A stretch of 64,000 bases of DNA from Staphylotrichum longicolle (taxonomy: Eukaryota; Ascomycota; Sordariomycetes; Sordariales; Chaetomiaceae): assembly GCA_019096155.1 (NCBI GenBank), contig JAHCVI010000005.1, positions 940,468 to 1,004,467 of the forward strand, given 5' to 3'. Position 1 is the stretch's first letter; every line of letters begins with the position of its first letter. The notes under the pieces are model-generated. The model searched no databases. It was not told the DNA's origin and worked only from the letters and a program-made list of their open reading frames with translations. Of this stretch, positions 1 through 9,343 are shown piece after piece. Position numbers and translations under genes: made by a program.

Positions 1-569
1 GCGGAAAATGATGCCTGGACCATGGCCAATGAAGTGGGGGGCCGCCAAGGCTGGGTGTTGGCTGTTGGGAAAGTACAGGGTACATATGAGAGACCAGGAC
101 CCCGCACTGTCGAGCCCACTAAAGACGGCGGCACGCGCCAGCCAAATTCGGCGGCCAGAACAGCGAGTTCTCGAGTTTGTCTGTATTGTATTGTATTGTA
201 TTGTACATGCAGTGCAAACACTAGCAGGTTCCTCCGTCAAGGACTTGGATGTTCGGGAACCTGCCCGCTCCGTCTGCATAAGATTTTGTGAAGTGTCCTC
301 GGCAACTTCAAGCGACGCTCAAGCGTTGCAGTGTAGGCAATGGGGACGGCCGCCAAGTCCGACCGACAACATAGACAAACAGGGGATAGGAATCCAAGGC
401 AAACGGCCAAACCGGGTAGCTGGAGCGAAAGGTCGTTTCATCCGTATATTCGGCACCAAAACTTCCGCTTGGCAATACACTCAGAAACAAAAACCTTGGG
501 AAGTGCAACTGCCGATGATCTAGAGGAACCTGCGATGCTGCCCTCCCTGCACACTGCGGGAAATGATAC
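1..569. other. No gene seen; pentanucleotide tract
   Basis: I see no supported gene. Positions about 183-206 hold four to five tandem copies of the pentamer TATTG/TTGTA on the plus strand. The same pentamer forms the 3' tail of the minus-strand LINE copies at 570 and 62766, so this tract could be the tail of an oppositely oriented LINE. The sequence before it does not visibly match the LINE 3' end, so that reading is weak. Confidence 0.4.
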
Positions 570-1620
570 TACAATACAATTTATTAACGCCCGGCGGGAA
601 AACCGAAAGGGCAACTATTACAATCTGACTAGTTATACGTTTCCCAAGATATGCCCTAATCTCGTCGAAGCCCATACAAAAGTCATTCTAGTTCATGTTC
701 TCTCTTGTACCATTTCTCTGCGGGTTCTCGTGGGTTAGTAGGGTTGTTAGTAGGCTGGCTGAAGGCGATTCTCCAAGTGTTCAATGTCCTATCTTCGGCG
801 GCTGAAGCAGTGCCTGCTGTCCGTGGCACGAGGTGAAGGGTGTGGGTTGGGTGTGTTGTGGTGGGTTGGGTGTGTTGTGGTGGGTTGGGTGGTTTAGTCG
901 GCCTGCGGTTGGTTCGTGTCAAGGCGCCCTGTGGCCATTGCGAACCGTATGGTTGCCCGAACGGCTGCCATGTTGGGAGTCCAGTCTTTCTTATCCGATG
1001 GCGATTTCCCTCCTAGATAGAACGAAATGTTGCTTCTGTGGGTGTCTGTGCATTCGAGCATCTCCGTTGGGTATGCCGTCCACTTTCTGCATCGGAAGAG
1101 GAAGTGGTCTACTGTCTCTGTTGCTTGCCCGCATGCGCACTGATCTGCCGGTGCTGCTCCGATTCGGTGGAGGTAACCGTTGAGTCTTGCCATGCCTGTT
1201 CTGAGCTGAGCAAGTAGCCCGCCTCTTTCGTGACAGGTGGTCGTACAACAGTTTGGTGTGTTTGCCTGGTAGTGCTGCATCGACTCGCTTGGAATGAGCT
1301 CCGACTTTGTGTGGCAGGTGACTGCTAGTGCCTCTGTGGACCATGCTACGTTGAGCGTTGTTGAGCGTGTCCGGGGCGTATGCGTTTGCGGAGTGGCACC
1401 CTGTCGGGTAGCCTCTTTAGCCTGCCCCTTGGCGATTTCCCAAAGCTTGTCCTCTTCGCCCGCAGGGAGCCACCGTATTGCTACTATATTCCCGTTCCTG
1501 CGTAGTGCTCGGATTGACTCGTAGATGTGGCAGATGTGGTGTTGCCCAGACTGCTGTCTGGGCTGCCGGAGGGTGAGAACGGCCGCTTTATTGCGTGTTG
1601 AAAAGGCGAACCGGCTAGAT
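570..1620 (-). mobile_element. LINE (non-LTR retrotransposon) 3' fragment, copy 1
   Basis: This is the 3' end of a Tad/I-type LINE, 5'-truncated near 1620 where it stops matching the copy at 62766-64000. It ends at 570 with a TTGTATTGTA tail (minus strand). The reading frame on 894-1667 encodes the end of an RNase H domain (motif 'RQQSGQ', then 'IRWLPAGEE') followed by a Cys/His zinc-knuckle-like motif ('CACGQATETVDHFLFRC'), typical of the C-terminus of LINE ORF2. Compared with copy 2, the middle of the frame is shifted out and back by two indels around 1220-1340, so it is a dead copy. The 3' untranslated part holds a small GGGTTGGGTGTGTTGTGGT minisatellite (about 843-895) that is shorter in copy 2. 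Confidence 0.85.
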
Positions 1621-1955
1621 ACTCCGGCAAAGCGCAAGAGATGGATCAAAGAGGGAGATGCCGACACTGCGAGGCGGTCTCTCGCGCAGCTTCCTGGCTG
1701 GAAAAGCTATCTCGACTCGAGCAACCGTGTGAGAGGCGTGTCACGATTCGATTTCGGAAACCCCCGAGTCACACCAGAGCGAGGCGTCTGGATCAAGTGA
1801 CGCCAAGTTCTCCCGCGGCTGAGAGATCTCCCCTATCTGACTGGGGAGGACGGCTAACGCAGGTTGTAGGTAAAACATCATGCACTTTGCAAGGGCAATA
1901 GTGCCGCTGGCAATAGACTCTGAAACTAAATAGCCAGACGATCCTTGCAATGCAT
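1621..1955. other. No gene seen
   Basis: Sequence between the LINE fragment and the 3' end of the F-box gene. Short open frames exist on both strands but none resembles a known protein. Confidence 0.4.
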
Positions 1956-3320
1956 CTATCTTGTTTCTATCGCCTCGATTGCCGTCGTCCAGGCTTCGTG
2001 ACTGCCTCCGACATCAAAACGATCTTCAAATTCCTCTCCATTTTCGTGTTCCGCTCGGCACAATAGGGCAAGCCCCCCTGCAGTGCATAGTTTGATGGAT
2101 AACCCAAGCCTTGGGAGATGATCACGAATTAGAGCGAACAAAGACCTCCAGTGGCCAATTCCACCCGAAACTCCTACTCGGACCAAAGTAACGCTTTGGA
2201 GTGTTGCTTTGTGCCTCACGATTAAAGCCCCAAGATCCTGTACGCTACAATATGCCCTGTAGAGACCTAGGGATTGTAGATTCGGTAGTTGAAGCTTCGG
2301 TGCGAGCTGTTTGAACCGGTCAACTTGTGTGCCGAAGTCGACGGGTTTGATGACCAGATCCAGTTGTGTGAGGTGTCGAAACACACCGATAAATGCTGAT
2401 AAGTCGTCCGCCCATCGGTCCCCAGCACCCCTCGTTGCCTCGGCGGATACATTTAGTGTGAGCTCCGTGAGGCTTGGAAGGAGGTTCTTGTAGTATTGGA
2501 AATGCGACTCCGAGGATCTGAGAATGTCTGGCACAATCGCCTCCCTAGAGAGGACACCAGCTGTGATGGCAAGGCTGCTAAGAGTGATACCACTCGTAGC
2601 GATGGCTGTAAGGGTGATGCGAAGGACTTGGCCCAGAAACGGAACCTCCTCGTAATCGTTCAGGGCGTTTGTTGGCGGTAGACCTGTTTGTCGGCCATGC
2701 GCTAGTGCACCCCAGGGCCGGTGCATGTTGCTAATGACGACAGCCTCGATGTTGGGAAGAGATATCAGCGCCTGCGTGATGTAGGCCTGCGCAAGGCCGG
2801 ACACGATTATGTGTTCCTGCTCTTCCCACAGTGACGTATAAGCCACCTTATCCAAAGGCGCCTCATACGAGTCCTGAGACGAGAGACTCCCTTCATCGGT
2901 CCCCTGACCTTCCTCTCCAGGGCTTTGGTCCTCCTCCTCGCCGGATGAGTGTGCATCATCTATGCTGCCCACTAAAGCTGCGGGAGGGCATCGACCTTCT
3001 TGTATGGCCACTAATATGTCGCCTTCATGCCGTGCAATATGAAAGCTTGAATCTGGGAACTCCACGAAATGATCCGTACAGAGTTCTAGGGTTCTCACAG
3101 CAGGGCCAAAGTCTGGATGTCGCGCAATCTCCACGAGGTTTTCGAGGCTGAGCCTTGAGAGCATTGTGTAGCGAGTCTGGAAGTACCGGCTGATGGAAGC
3201 TGGCAACGTAGCCAATTTTGCATATTTGGACGTCAACCGGAGGGCGGAGAAGCCTTGGGCGTCTAGCCCGCCAAATATGATAGCCAGCACCTCGTTAGGA
3301 AGCCGAAGAAGTCCCACCAT
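1956..3320 (-). CDS. F-box protein with LRR-like C-terminal region
   Basis: Intronless frame of 454 residues. Residues about 4-45 form an F-box ('LPNEVLAIIFGGLD', then 'ALRLTSKYAKLA'), the part that would bind Skp1 in an SCF ubiquitin ligase. Residues about 120-160 are acidic and low in complexity ('GEEEDQSPGEEGQG'). The second half contains leucine-rich stretches ('LTQLDLVIKPVD', 'LQSLGLYR', 'LQSVTLVRVGVSGG') that look like degenerate LRRs, the usual substrate-binding part of this large fungal family. The start at 3320 places the F-box at the N-terminus as expected. The substrate cannot be predicted. No stop codon or frame break interrupts it, so it is probably functional. Confidence 0.8.
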   Translation of the reverse strand: MVGLLRLPNEVLAIIFGGLDAQGFSALRLTSKYAKLATLPASISRYFQTRYTMLSRLSLENLVEIARHPDFGPAVRTLELCTDHFVEFPDSSFHIARHEGDILVAIQEGRCPPAALVGSIDDAHSSGEEEDQSPGEEGQGTDEGSLSSQDSYEAPLDKVAYTSLWEEQEHIIVSGLAQAYITQALISLPNIEAVVISNMHRPWGALAHGRQTGLPPTNALNDYEEVPFLGQVLRITLTAIATSGITLSSLAITAGVLSREAIVPDILRSSESHFQYYKNLLPSLTELTLNVSAEATRGAGDRWADDLSAFIGVFRHLTQLDLVIKPVDFGTQVDRFKQLAPKLQLPNLQSLGLYRAYCSVQDLGALIVRHKATLQSVTLVRVGVSGGIGHWRSLFALIRDHLPRLGLSIKLCTAGGLALLCRAEHENGEEFEDRFDVGGSHEAWTTAIEAIETR

Positions 3321-4090
3321 TGTATCTGAGAGAATCCTTAAAGGTATGTTCGAGTAGAATATAGATTACAGCTGTGCAAGCCTTGAGGGCAATGTATCGT
3401 AGTGGGTTAAATGGGTGTTCGGCTGAGCTTTGGGCGGGGTCAGGCAGTGTTGTCTGCCTAAGTTTTCAACCGGCTTAACTTCGGATCAAAGACGGTCAAG
3501 GGGCTGAGGGGCTGCAGGCAGGCTGCAGACGGGGCGCGCGGGGGCGCGCCCAAGCCAATCATTAGAACTAGGGGCAAGGAGCCAATCAGGAGGGGAACGC
3601 TCAGTGTTCCTGAGAAAAGGGAACGACAGGAACGTCGAACGTTCCAAACAATCCAGGTACGCAGGTACCCAGGAATTAGATAGCTATATAGTCACTCGTT
3701 CTGAAGAGTTCTGGGAGTTCCTCAATAGTCAATGCAAGTCAGTACATATCTGCTGCAAGAAACTGATTGAGACAAGCACTTGTTGTGAACCTTTCGGCTT
3801 CACTGGCCCGGGCGATTCAAGATTGACGTTGGTCGGCCTTCCGGTCGTGCCAAGAGGTAAGTGGTTGAGATTTGATGGCTGTGGGATGTAAACACATCGC
3901 TGCCGGCTTCGATTGGAGACGAGGAACAGGACATAGCAAACCGACTCTCCTGCCAGCGTTTTCTACAGGAGATGATGCGCTCCAATGACGGGCATCGACT
4001 ACCCGTAGAGGAGACAAGACGAGGTAGCATTCCGGCTTTATTCTTGCCCCCCAATTTCATCGAACCATTAACCTCGGACAGGCACCCGCG
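3321..4090. other. Upstream region of the F-box gene; no gene supported
   Basis: Contains a very GC-rich patch at about 3530-3560 (GGGGCGCGCG) followed by 'CCAAT'-type motifs ('AGCCAATCA' at about 3553 and 3590). These could be promoter elements of the F-box gene, but I cannot tie them to it. A plus-strand open frame at 3604-3891 has no recognisable domain. Confidence 0.35.
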
Positions 4091-4430
4091 ATGCTACCGT
4101 CATTACCTTCGCTGAAGGTGGTATCGACTGCTGCAATAGATGATGCGATCCAAGGACACGTGGATCAGCAACTCGTACCCGCTCATCTGGGACACCAGCT
4201 TGCAGAAGAAGCGGCATACAACGCTATCCTCAGCGCATGAGGCTCCTCTTCGACTCCTTCCAGCACGCCGCCCCCGGCTTTGACGAGCTCGGCGCCGTCC
4301 GGGGCGGAAGCGGGCGCACTGCGGCGCACTACGCTCAGTGCGAGGGCCTGAGCTGCTCAGCATGCATGGTACGCGCGTCTCTATATACTTGCACGTACTC
4401 CAACGACTGGTACTCACAGTTTTTGTAGTG
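4091..4430 (+). pseudogene. Possible decayed coding fragment, unknown family
   Basis: Three short plus-strand frames follow one another with protein-like composition: 4091-4240 ('DDAIQGHVDQQL'), 4141-4280 ('SKDTWISNSYPLIWDT') and 4237-4428 ('FDSFQHAAPGFDELGA'). Such overlap in different frames is what a gene broken by small indels gives. I do not recognise the family, and chance open frames in GC-rich DNA remain possible. Confidence 0.25.
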
Positions 4431-5087
4431 GGGTAGTTATGTACGGAGTAGATAGGTACCTAGCTCTGTCAAAGTGGAGCATGAGGCGGTTGGAAGATAC
4501 AGAGGAGCCAGTTACAGAACTGCCCACGTGAGATTGCGCATTGGGGATCCATGCGAGAATCATGCGAGGGAAGAGCCTCCGTTCGGTTGAGCTGGGGTTC
4601 GGATTGGGTGGTGGCAGCAAACCTGGTCGTCCTCAAGGCGCGTCGGTATTAGTCACGTACTACGGTAGCTCAATCAAGCAAATCAAACAGTTTGTCTAAA
4701 GCTGTGAGTTAGCCGGGTCTGCCCCGCGCAGCACACCAGATTGCGGGGAGACTTCAGTGACGGGCCAATCACCCTTTTTTTTTTTCAGGTGCCGTCACTC
4801 CATACGGAGGTCAACACGGGGATTTCGGACCGTGGTGAGCAAGGTGGCGTCAAGCGCCCCGCATTGGAGTAAGCTGTGATATGATTCGTGGCATCCAACG
4901 ACTGAGGGGCGAATAATCGTAAGTACCTTTGGACGGGGAGAGACTACACCGATGTGCGTCCATCAACGCCTCGTGTCTCCCAGCAGGCAGGCACCTTAAA
5001 GTATTTAGCACTTCTAGCAGCATTTTGCTCGCTCGGGTTTGCAATCGCCAGTTTATCTATCGCCGACTTCCAGCATGTCGGGTCTTA
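4431..5087. other. No gene seen
   Basis: Intergenic sequence upstream of the rhodopsin-domain gene. It contains a T(11) tract near 4778. No coding signal or repeat is recognised. Confidence 0.4.
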
Positions 5088-6225
5088 ATGGATACCACTA
5101 ACTCAGCTCCATCCAAACAGAGCATTGCCATCGCAGTGCCTGTTGTGGTGCTCGTCGTGGCAGCCACTGCCGTCGGTCTCCGATTTTACACCCGCTACGC
5201 TCTAGTCAAGCATGTCGGTCCCGATGACTGGGCCGTGGCCGTGGCATATGTAGGTAATTTCTCCCATCCCCTCTCGTTCAATGCTGGCTTGTGATCCTAA
5301 ACACCCTCTCAGACCCTTACTTTTGCGTGTGGGATTTCTATAGCGCTAAGTAAGTTGGCACCGTGATAGTTCGCTCCAATATCATTACCTACCTGGTATT
5401 TACAGAGTGTCAGATACCGCAAATGGCCTCGGTCTTCATGTTTGGGCGTTGCAACCAGGCGATATGAAGAGCTTTATGAGAGTCCGTCCACTCCTCTCCT
5501 ACTATCAGCCTCCCTTCCTTCCACTAATTTCCTTTCCCAGACGCTCTATGTTTCTGTGGTCCTGTATCGCGCAGCCCTGGTGGCCGTGAAGGTCTGTTTT
5601 CTGCTGCACTATTTGCGAATCTTTCCTCTTGGAATCGTGCGAAAATTTTGTTTTGTCTTGCTAGCTCTCGTCGCAGTATGGGGCATATTGCAGTTGCTGC
5701 TTGTCATCTTCCAATGCCGACCTGTCTCGGGTTTCTGGGATAAGACCGGCAATCCCGTATGTTTACCCCTGGCGCCGCTATGGTATATCCACGCAGCTGG
5801 AAACATCGCAACCGACATTGCTATCATTGCTTTGCCGCTTCCAGTTCTGAACACTTTGCATCTTCCCTTCTATGAAAAAATTCTGGTTCTTGGTGTCTTC
5901 AGCCTCGGTTTTTTGTAAGTTCGGACCCCATTCTCATCTATGATCTTCTGGCGGACACATCGAAGAGGGTACCTAGACTGACGTTTGGACAATCAAAAGC
6001 ACATCCGCCATCTCAATTATTCGGCTGCAGTTTCTGGGCTCGAAGCCACCTGCAGACGTCACTTTCGCTTATGCGACCATCGGGAGCTGGTCCATTGGCG
6101 AGCTGGGTTGCGGCATCGTCTGTGTTTGTCTGCCAACTCTTCGACCGCTCATTTCGAAGCATTTCCCGACTAGATGGACAGAGCGGGAAATGGAGCCAAT
6201 GCCTGACAGCGGTTCGGGTGATTAG
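5088..6225 (+). CDS. Rhodopsin-domain (PTH11-like) integral membrane protein
   Basis: Predicted exons 5088-5249, 5313-5349, 5408-5481, 5541-5914 and 6000-6225, all with GT-AG borders, give 290 residues. The first hydrophobic helix is near residues 12-30 ('IAIAVPVVVLVVAATAVG'), followed by the family signature 'LRFYTRYALVKHVGPDDW'. Later come 'GLGLHVWALQPGD', 'VKVCFLLHYLRIF' and 'KILVLGVFSLGF', in the order usual for the fungal rhodopsin/PTH11-type multi-helix membrane proteins. The second exon is only 37 bases, and its acceptor partner at 5406-5407 is the second of two adjacent AGs, needed to keep frame. Members act as plasma-membrane sensors or are uncharacterised. It is slightly short for the family; the ligand is unknown. 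No break is seen. Confidence 0.82.
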
Positions 6226-7000
6226 TCATTAATGCGAGGAACTGACGCATCAGACTCGTTACGCCAAAAGGCACGCACAAGTTGACAGACTGCAAGTAGC
6301 CAGTCCTGATGTGATTAGGAGAGCGTAGTTGCCTATATACCAGAAGCGGCTAGCCTCGTCCCGACAGTCTGGAACCGAGATTGTATAACGCCAGGCAGCC
6401 AACACAAATATGGACCCCGCCCACCGGACCAAGCAGATTCAGAGCAGCCGGTCGATTTCCTGCAAGCGATGCCGTCCAGCCGTTGCGTCTGCGAGAAATA
6501 GCGAGTTCTTCCTTCAGCGCGATGGTGCGCTGCCGGATGTATTCTTGGACCCACTGCTGCGATGAGGCAAGGCAGGCGAACTCGTCGTCAAATACGACAT
6601 CACTGGAGAGCTATAGAAAGCCCATGGAACTTATACTTCCGTACTTGGGTATGTGAAACTGGGGGCATGTCAGGGTAAGTTTGCCTATCATTCCGTTCTG
6701 GCGGGTGCATTCATCACATGAGGTGCTGGGCACGCTCGGCACGATGGGCTCCTAAGGTCGCGTCCTCAACTGAAGGTCTTCGATCAATCGCCACAGCTGG
6801 TAACACAGCAGCGGCAGCATGATGAGTCCATTTCAAATCAAAGCATCGAGTTGATCCGAGGGCATCATCGGCCGGCATTTTCAACAGGTATGCAGTTGCT
6901 GTTGGCCATGCTAGATTTGTTCGTCGAGCATTGAGCGAGCAACACTGAGGCTGTGCTGTGCTCTGAGGTGACGTTGTCTAAATCTTAGAACGGTTCTCGA
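6226..7000. other. No gene seen
   Basis: Intergenic sequence between the membrane-protein gene and the Hsp20 promoter. Small open frames on both strands (for example 6381-6656) lack any recognisable motif. Confidence 0.4.
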
Positions 7001-7003
7001 CAC

Positions 7004-7300
7004 TTCGGGAAGTCCCCATGACAGCATTTCCTCTTTTCTCCAGAATGGCCTCGAAACGACGCCGAAAAAGATATCGTAATGCGGATTGCGATACTGTGTT
7101 TATGACGGGACCTCTCAGGCTCTGTGGTTCGTCTGACTCGAATAACCTTAATCGAGAACGTTCTTGCGGAGTCGTTGACACCACCAGGCGCTTCTACCAC
7201 TCTCCAGGTGATGCCAGAGTGATGCAAATTTGCTGATGCTCGCAATAGTTGAGGGTATACCGAAACTGCGAGTAGCTATAGACCACGAGCATATAAAATA
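7004..7300 (+). promoter_or_regulatory. Hsp20 promoter: two heat-shock element dimers and a TATA box
   Basis: Two perfect inverted nGAAn pairs are present: TTC-GG-GAA at 7004-7011 and GAA-CG-TTC at 7156-7163, the binding pattern of heat-shock factor. A TATA box (TATAAAATA, 7292-7300) lies about 40 bases before the ATG at 7340. The arrangement fits a heat-inducible small heat-shock gene. Each element is a dimer rather than the three-unit form, so strength is uncertain. Confidence 0.6.
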
Positions 7301-7339
7301 TCGAGACCTTCACCTCTAGCCTGCATTTTCACCGGCAAA

Positions 7340-8031
7340 ATGCAAGCATCGCGCAGACTGATCACACGCGCTCGTCCAACACTTCGATTCAAGCAACCGT
7401 CACTTCTCTTGCAAAAGAGTATCTTACCATCTCAACGCGACATGTCGTCTCTTAGGCACCCGCGCTTCTCCCACACCGGTGCAGCCGCGCCCGGCTTCTC
7501 GTCGCTGTTCCGCATGCTGGACGACTTTGACCGCTACGCGTCACAGCAGCTCGGCAGCACCCAGGGCAGCACCAGCGTGACGGCCTTCTCGCCCAAGTTC
7601 GACGTGACCGAGCAGGAGAACGGTTACGTGCTGCAGAGCGAGCTGCCCGGCGTGGCTCCCGAGAACGTCGAGATTCAGTCACCGACGACCAGACCCTCGT
7701 CGTGCGCGGCCACTCAGAGCGCAAGCACACCGAAGGCGACCCGGCTCTGCTCGAGGCCCCCACCGAGCAGAAGAAGATCGAGGGCGGCGAGGGCGGATGG
7801 AAGAAAGACACCGGCGTCGCCAAGGGCAAGGAGAACGGCGAGGGCCAGGTTGCTAAGTCTAAGCCTCGATACTGGCTTAGCGAGCGGTCCTATGGCGAGT
7901 TCTCCCGCGTCTTCACCTTCCCGGCTACCGTCGACCAGGACAACGTCCAAGCCAAGTTCAAGGACGGCATCCTGGACATCACCGTTCCCAAGGCCGAGAA
8001 GAGGGGCGGCAAGAAGATTACCATTCACTAA
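7340..8031 (+). pseudogene. Hsp20/alpha-crystallin chaperone with a one-base frame break
   Basis: A small heat-shock protein of the fungal Hsp30 type: an ATP-independent holdase that binds unfolding proteins. The first frame (from 7340) gives 'LFRMLDDFDRYA' and the start of the alpha-crystallin domain ('FDVTEQENGYVLQSELPGV'). After codon CAG at 7676-7678 the match jumps to the next frame, which supplies 'LVVRGHSERKHTEGD', 'SRVFTFPATVDQDNVQ', 'DGILDITVPKAE' and the stop at 8029-8031. One base is missing at about 7679. If the break is a sequence error the protein would be about 230 residues. The 34 residues before the second Met (at 7442) are Arg-rich without acids and could be a mitochondrial leader; most relatives begin near that Met. 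No intron fits. Confidence 0.8.
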
Positions 8032-8112
8032 ATGGGAGGATTCGGCTGGGAAGATGATAATGGATTGGAGTGCTAAGGATTATGAGATTTTATGATGGTT
8101 GGAATGTAATGA

Positions 8113-8373
8113 TTAAATGAATTCGGTCCCCCAAGATGTAAACTCGAGGACATACAAGGTGTTCGAACCCGTCTGGTACTGCCAACGCCCAGGCGCCGGC
8201 CACCTTCTCGTAACCCGCCGTGATTGGGCCAGCCTTTGCTGGACATCCTGGAATGAGACCTCCTCCTCAGCCCAGGTATGAGATAGGATGGCGTAGGGCG
8301 GGATGGCGGAGGGCAGGATGCCTTGGCCCTGAAACTCGACGAGGTGGAGCTTGGTGGTGTGGAGGAGACGCAT
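8113..8373 (-). pseudogene. HET-domain relic (N-terminal fragment)
   Basis: The frame from 8373 reads 'MRLLHTTKLHLVEF', 'PPYAILSHTWAEEEVSFQD', the canonical start of heterokaryon-incompatibility (HET) domain proteins. After about 8250 the expected continuation ('GYEKVAGAW', 'AVPDGFEHL') is found in another frame, so the piece carries a frameshift. It then stops matching about 80 residues into the domain, so the rest of the gene is gone. The fragment cannot make a working HET protein. Confidence 0.7.
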
Positions 8374-9343
8374 TTCTGGTTTCTGTCGGGTGGTGGTGGA
8401 CCACGACGGTGAGAGTTGAGTTGGGTTTTGTCTCACCGCTCAGCCTTGCCTTGGGTCGGGCTTGCCTGACATAGCATGTGCCCGACTCCCTGCCAATGGG
8501 AGGTGAGCCCAGAAAAAATCGCCATCTGCCAACGCTTCTCGCAGCGCTAGCAATCCATGATCACCCTGCCCGCAGTCTTCCGGGGTTCATAGAGTTCGGA
8601 CAGCTTGCTGCTTCCTGCCTTCCAAGCTCTGCTGCCGTGCCTGCTTGTCTGCCTGCTGCTGGCAGGGAGGCATCGGTCCGCCAACCTGCGTACGACCCAC
8701 CATCGCACGGCGATGTGGGGCTCCGGCAACGTAGGGCTTCAGTGGGAGCAGTCCCGGCCGGTCCGCAGTTAAGGCAGCGCAGACACATACCTTGCGCTAT
8801 AGCGTGACAATTTTTTTCCACGCTGACCGGTGCAATAGTCGAAGTTGACGCGACAGCCATGTCGTCGCGCTGGTGGCGGCTGCTTCACTGACCCCGCAGC
8901 CGACCACCCCGACGGCTCCCCGCACGTCTCCACAATATGACGCAATTCCCGAATCATCCACTCCACAAGCCAGGAGGTCTTCGACCCTTGTTGCCGGGAC
9001 TTGGAGATCGTCGATGAGGGCATCGACCCTTTTCTAAATGCTGCGAGAACTTTGTTCGGTCAATAATGCAGGGCATCATTCCCGAAAAAGACCAGATGTT
9101 GCCGTTCTCGATCATGTCAGCAGGTCGTTCGGATGAAGATTGATGCGCCGCGGCTCCTGCACCGCTGGGCCACTTCAAGGGCCGGAAAGACCCGCTAAGC
9201 ACGCGGAACGCCAAGGCGACCCAGCTACAAATCTAGCTCTCTCGTCATCGCGAACTTCATGAGGCACACGCGTTGGGTACCTCAAAACCTGCCTAAATTC
9301 ACGTCCATCAGCATCCTTTGCCCTTGGCCTAGCCGTCATCCTC
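8374..9343. other. No gene seen
   Basis: Intergenic stretch between the HET relic and the NACHT-WD40 gene. Several overlapping open frames occur on both strands (for example 8561-8860 minus and 8478-8807 plus) but none resembles a known protein. They look like GC-rich chance frames. Confidence 0.4.

Noticed and set aside
3604..3891. 95-codon plus-strand open frame
   Set aside because: No motif, no intron signals, odd composition; lies in the F-box gene's upstream region.
8478..8860. Overlapping open frames on both strands of about 100 codons
   Set aside because: Mirror-image frames in GC-rich DNA without family resemblance.
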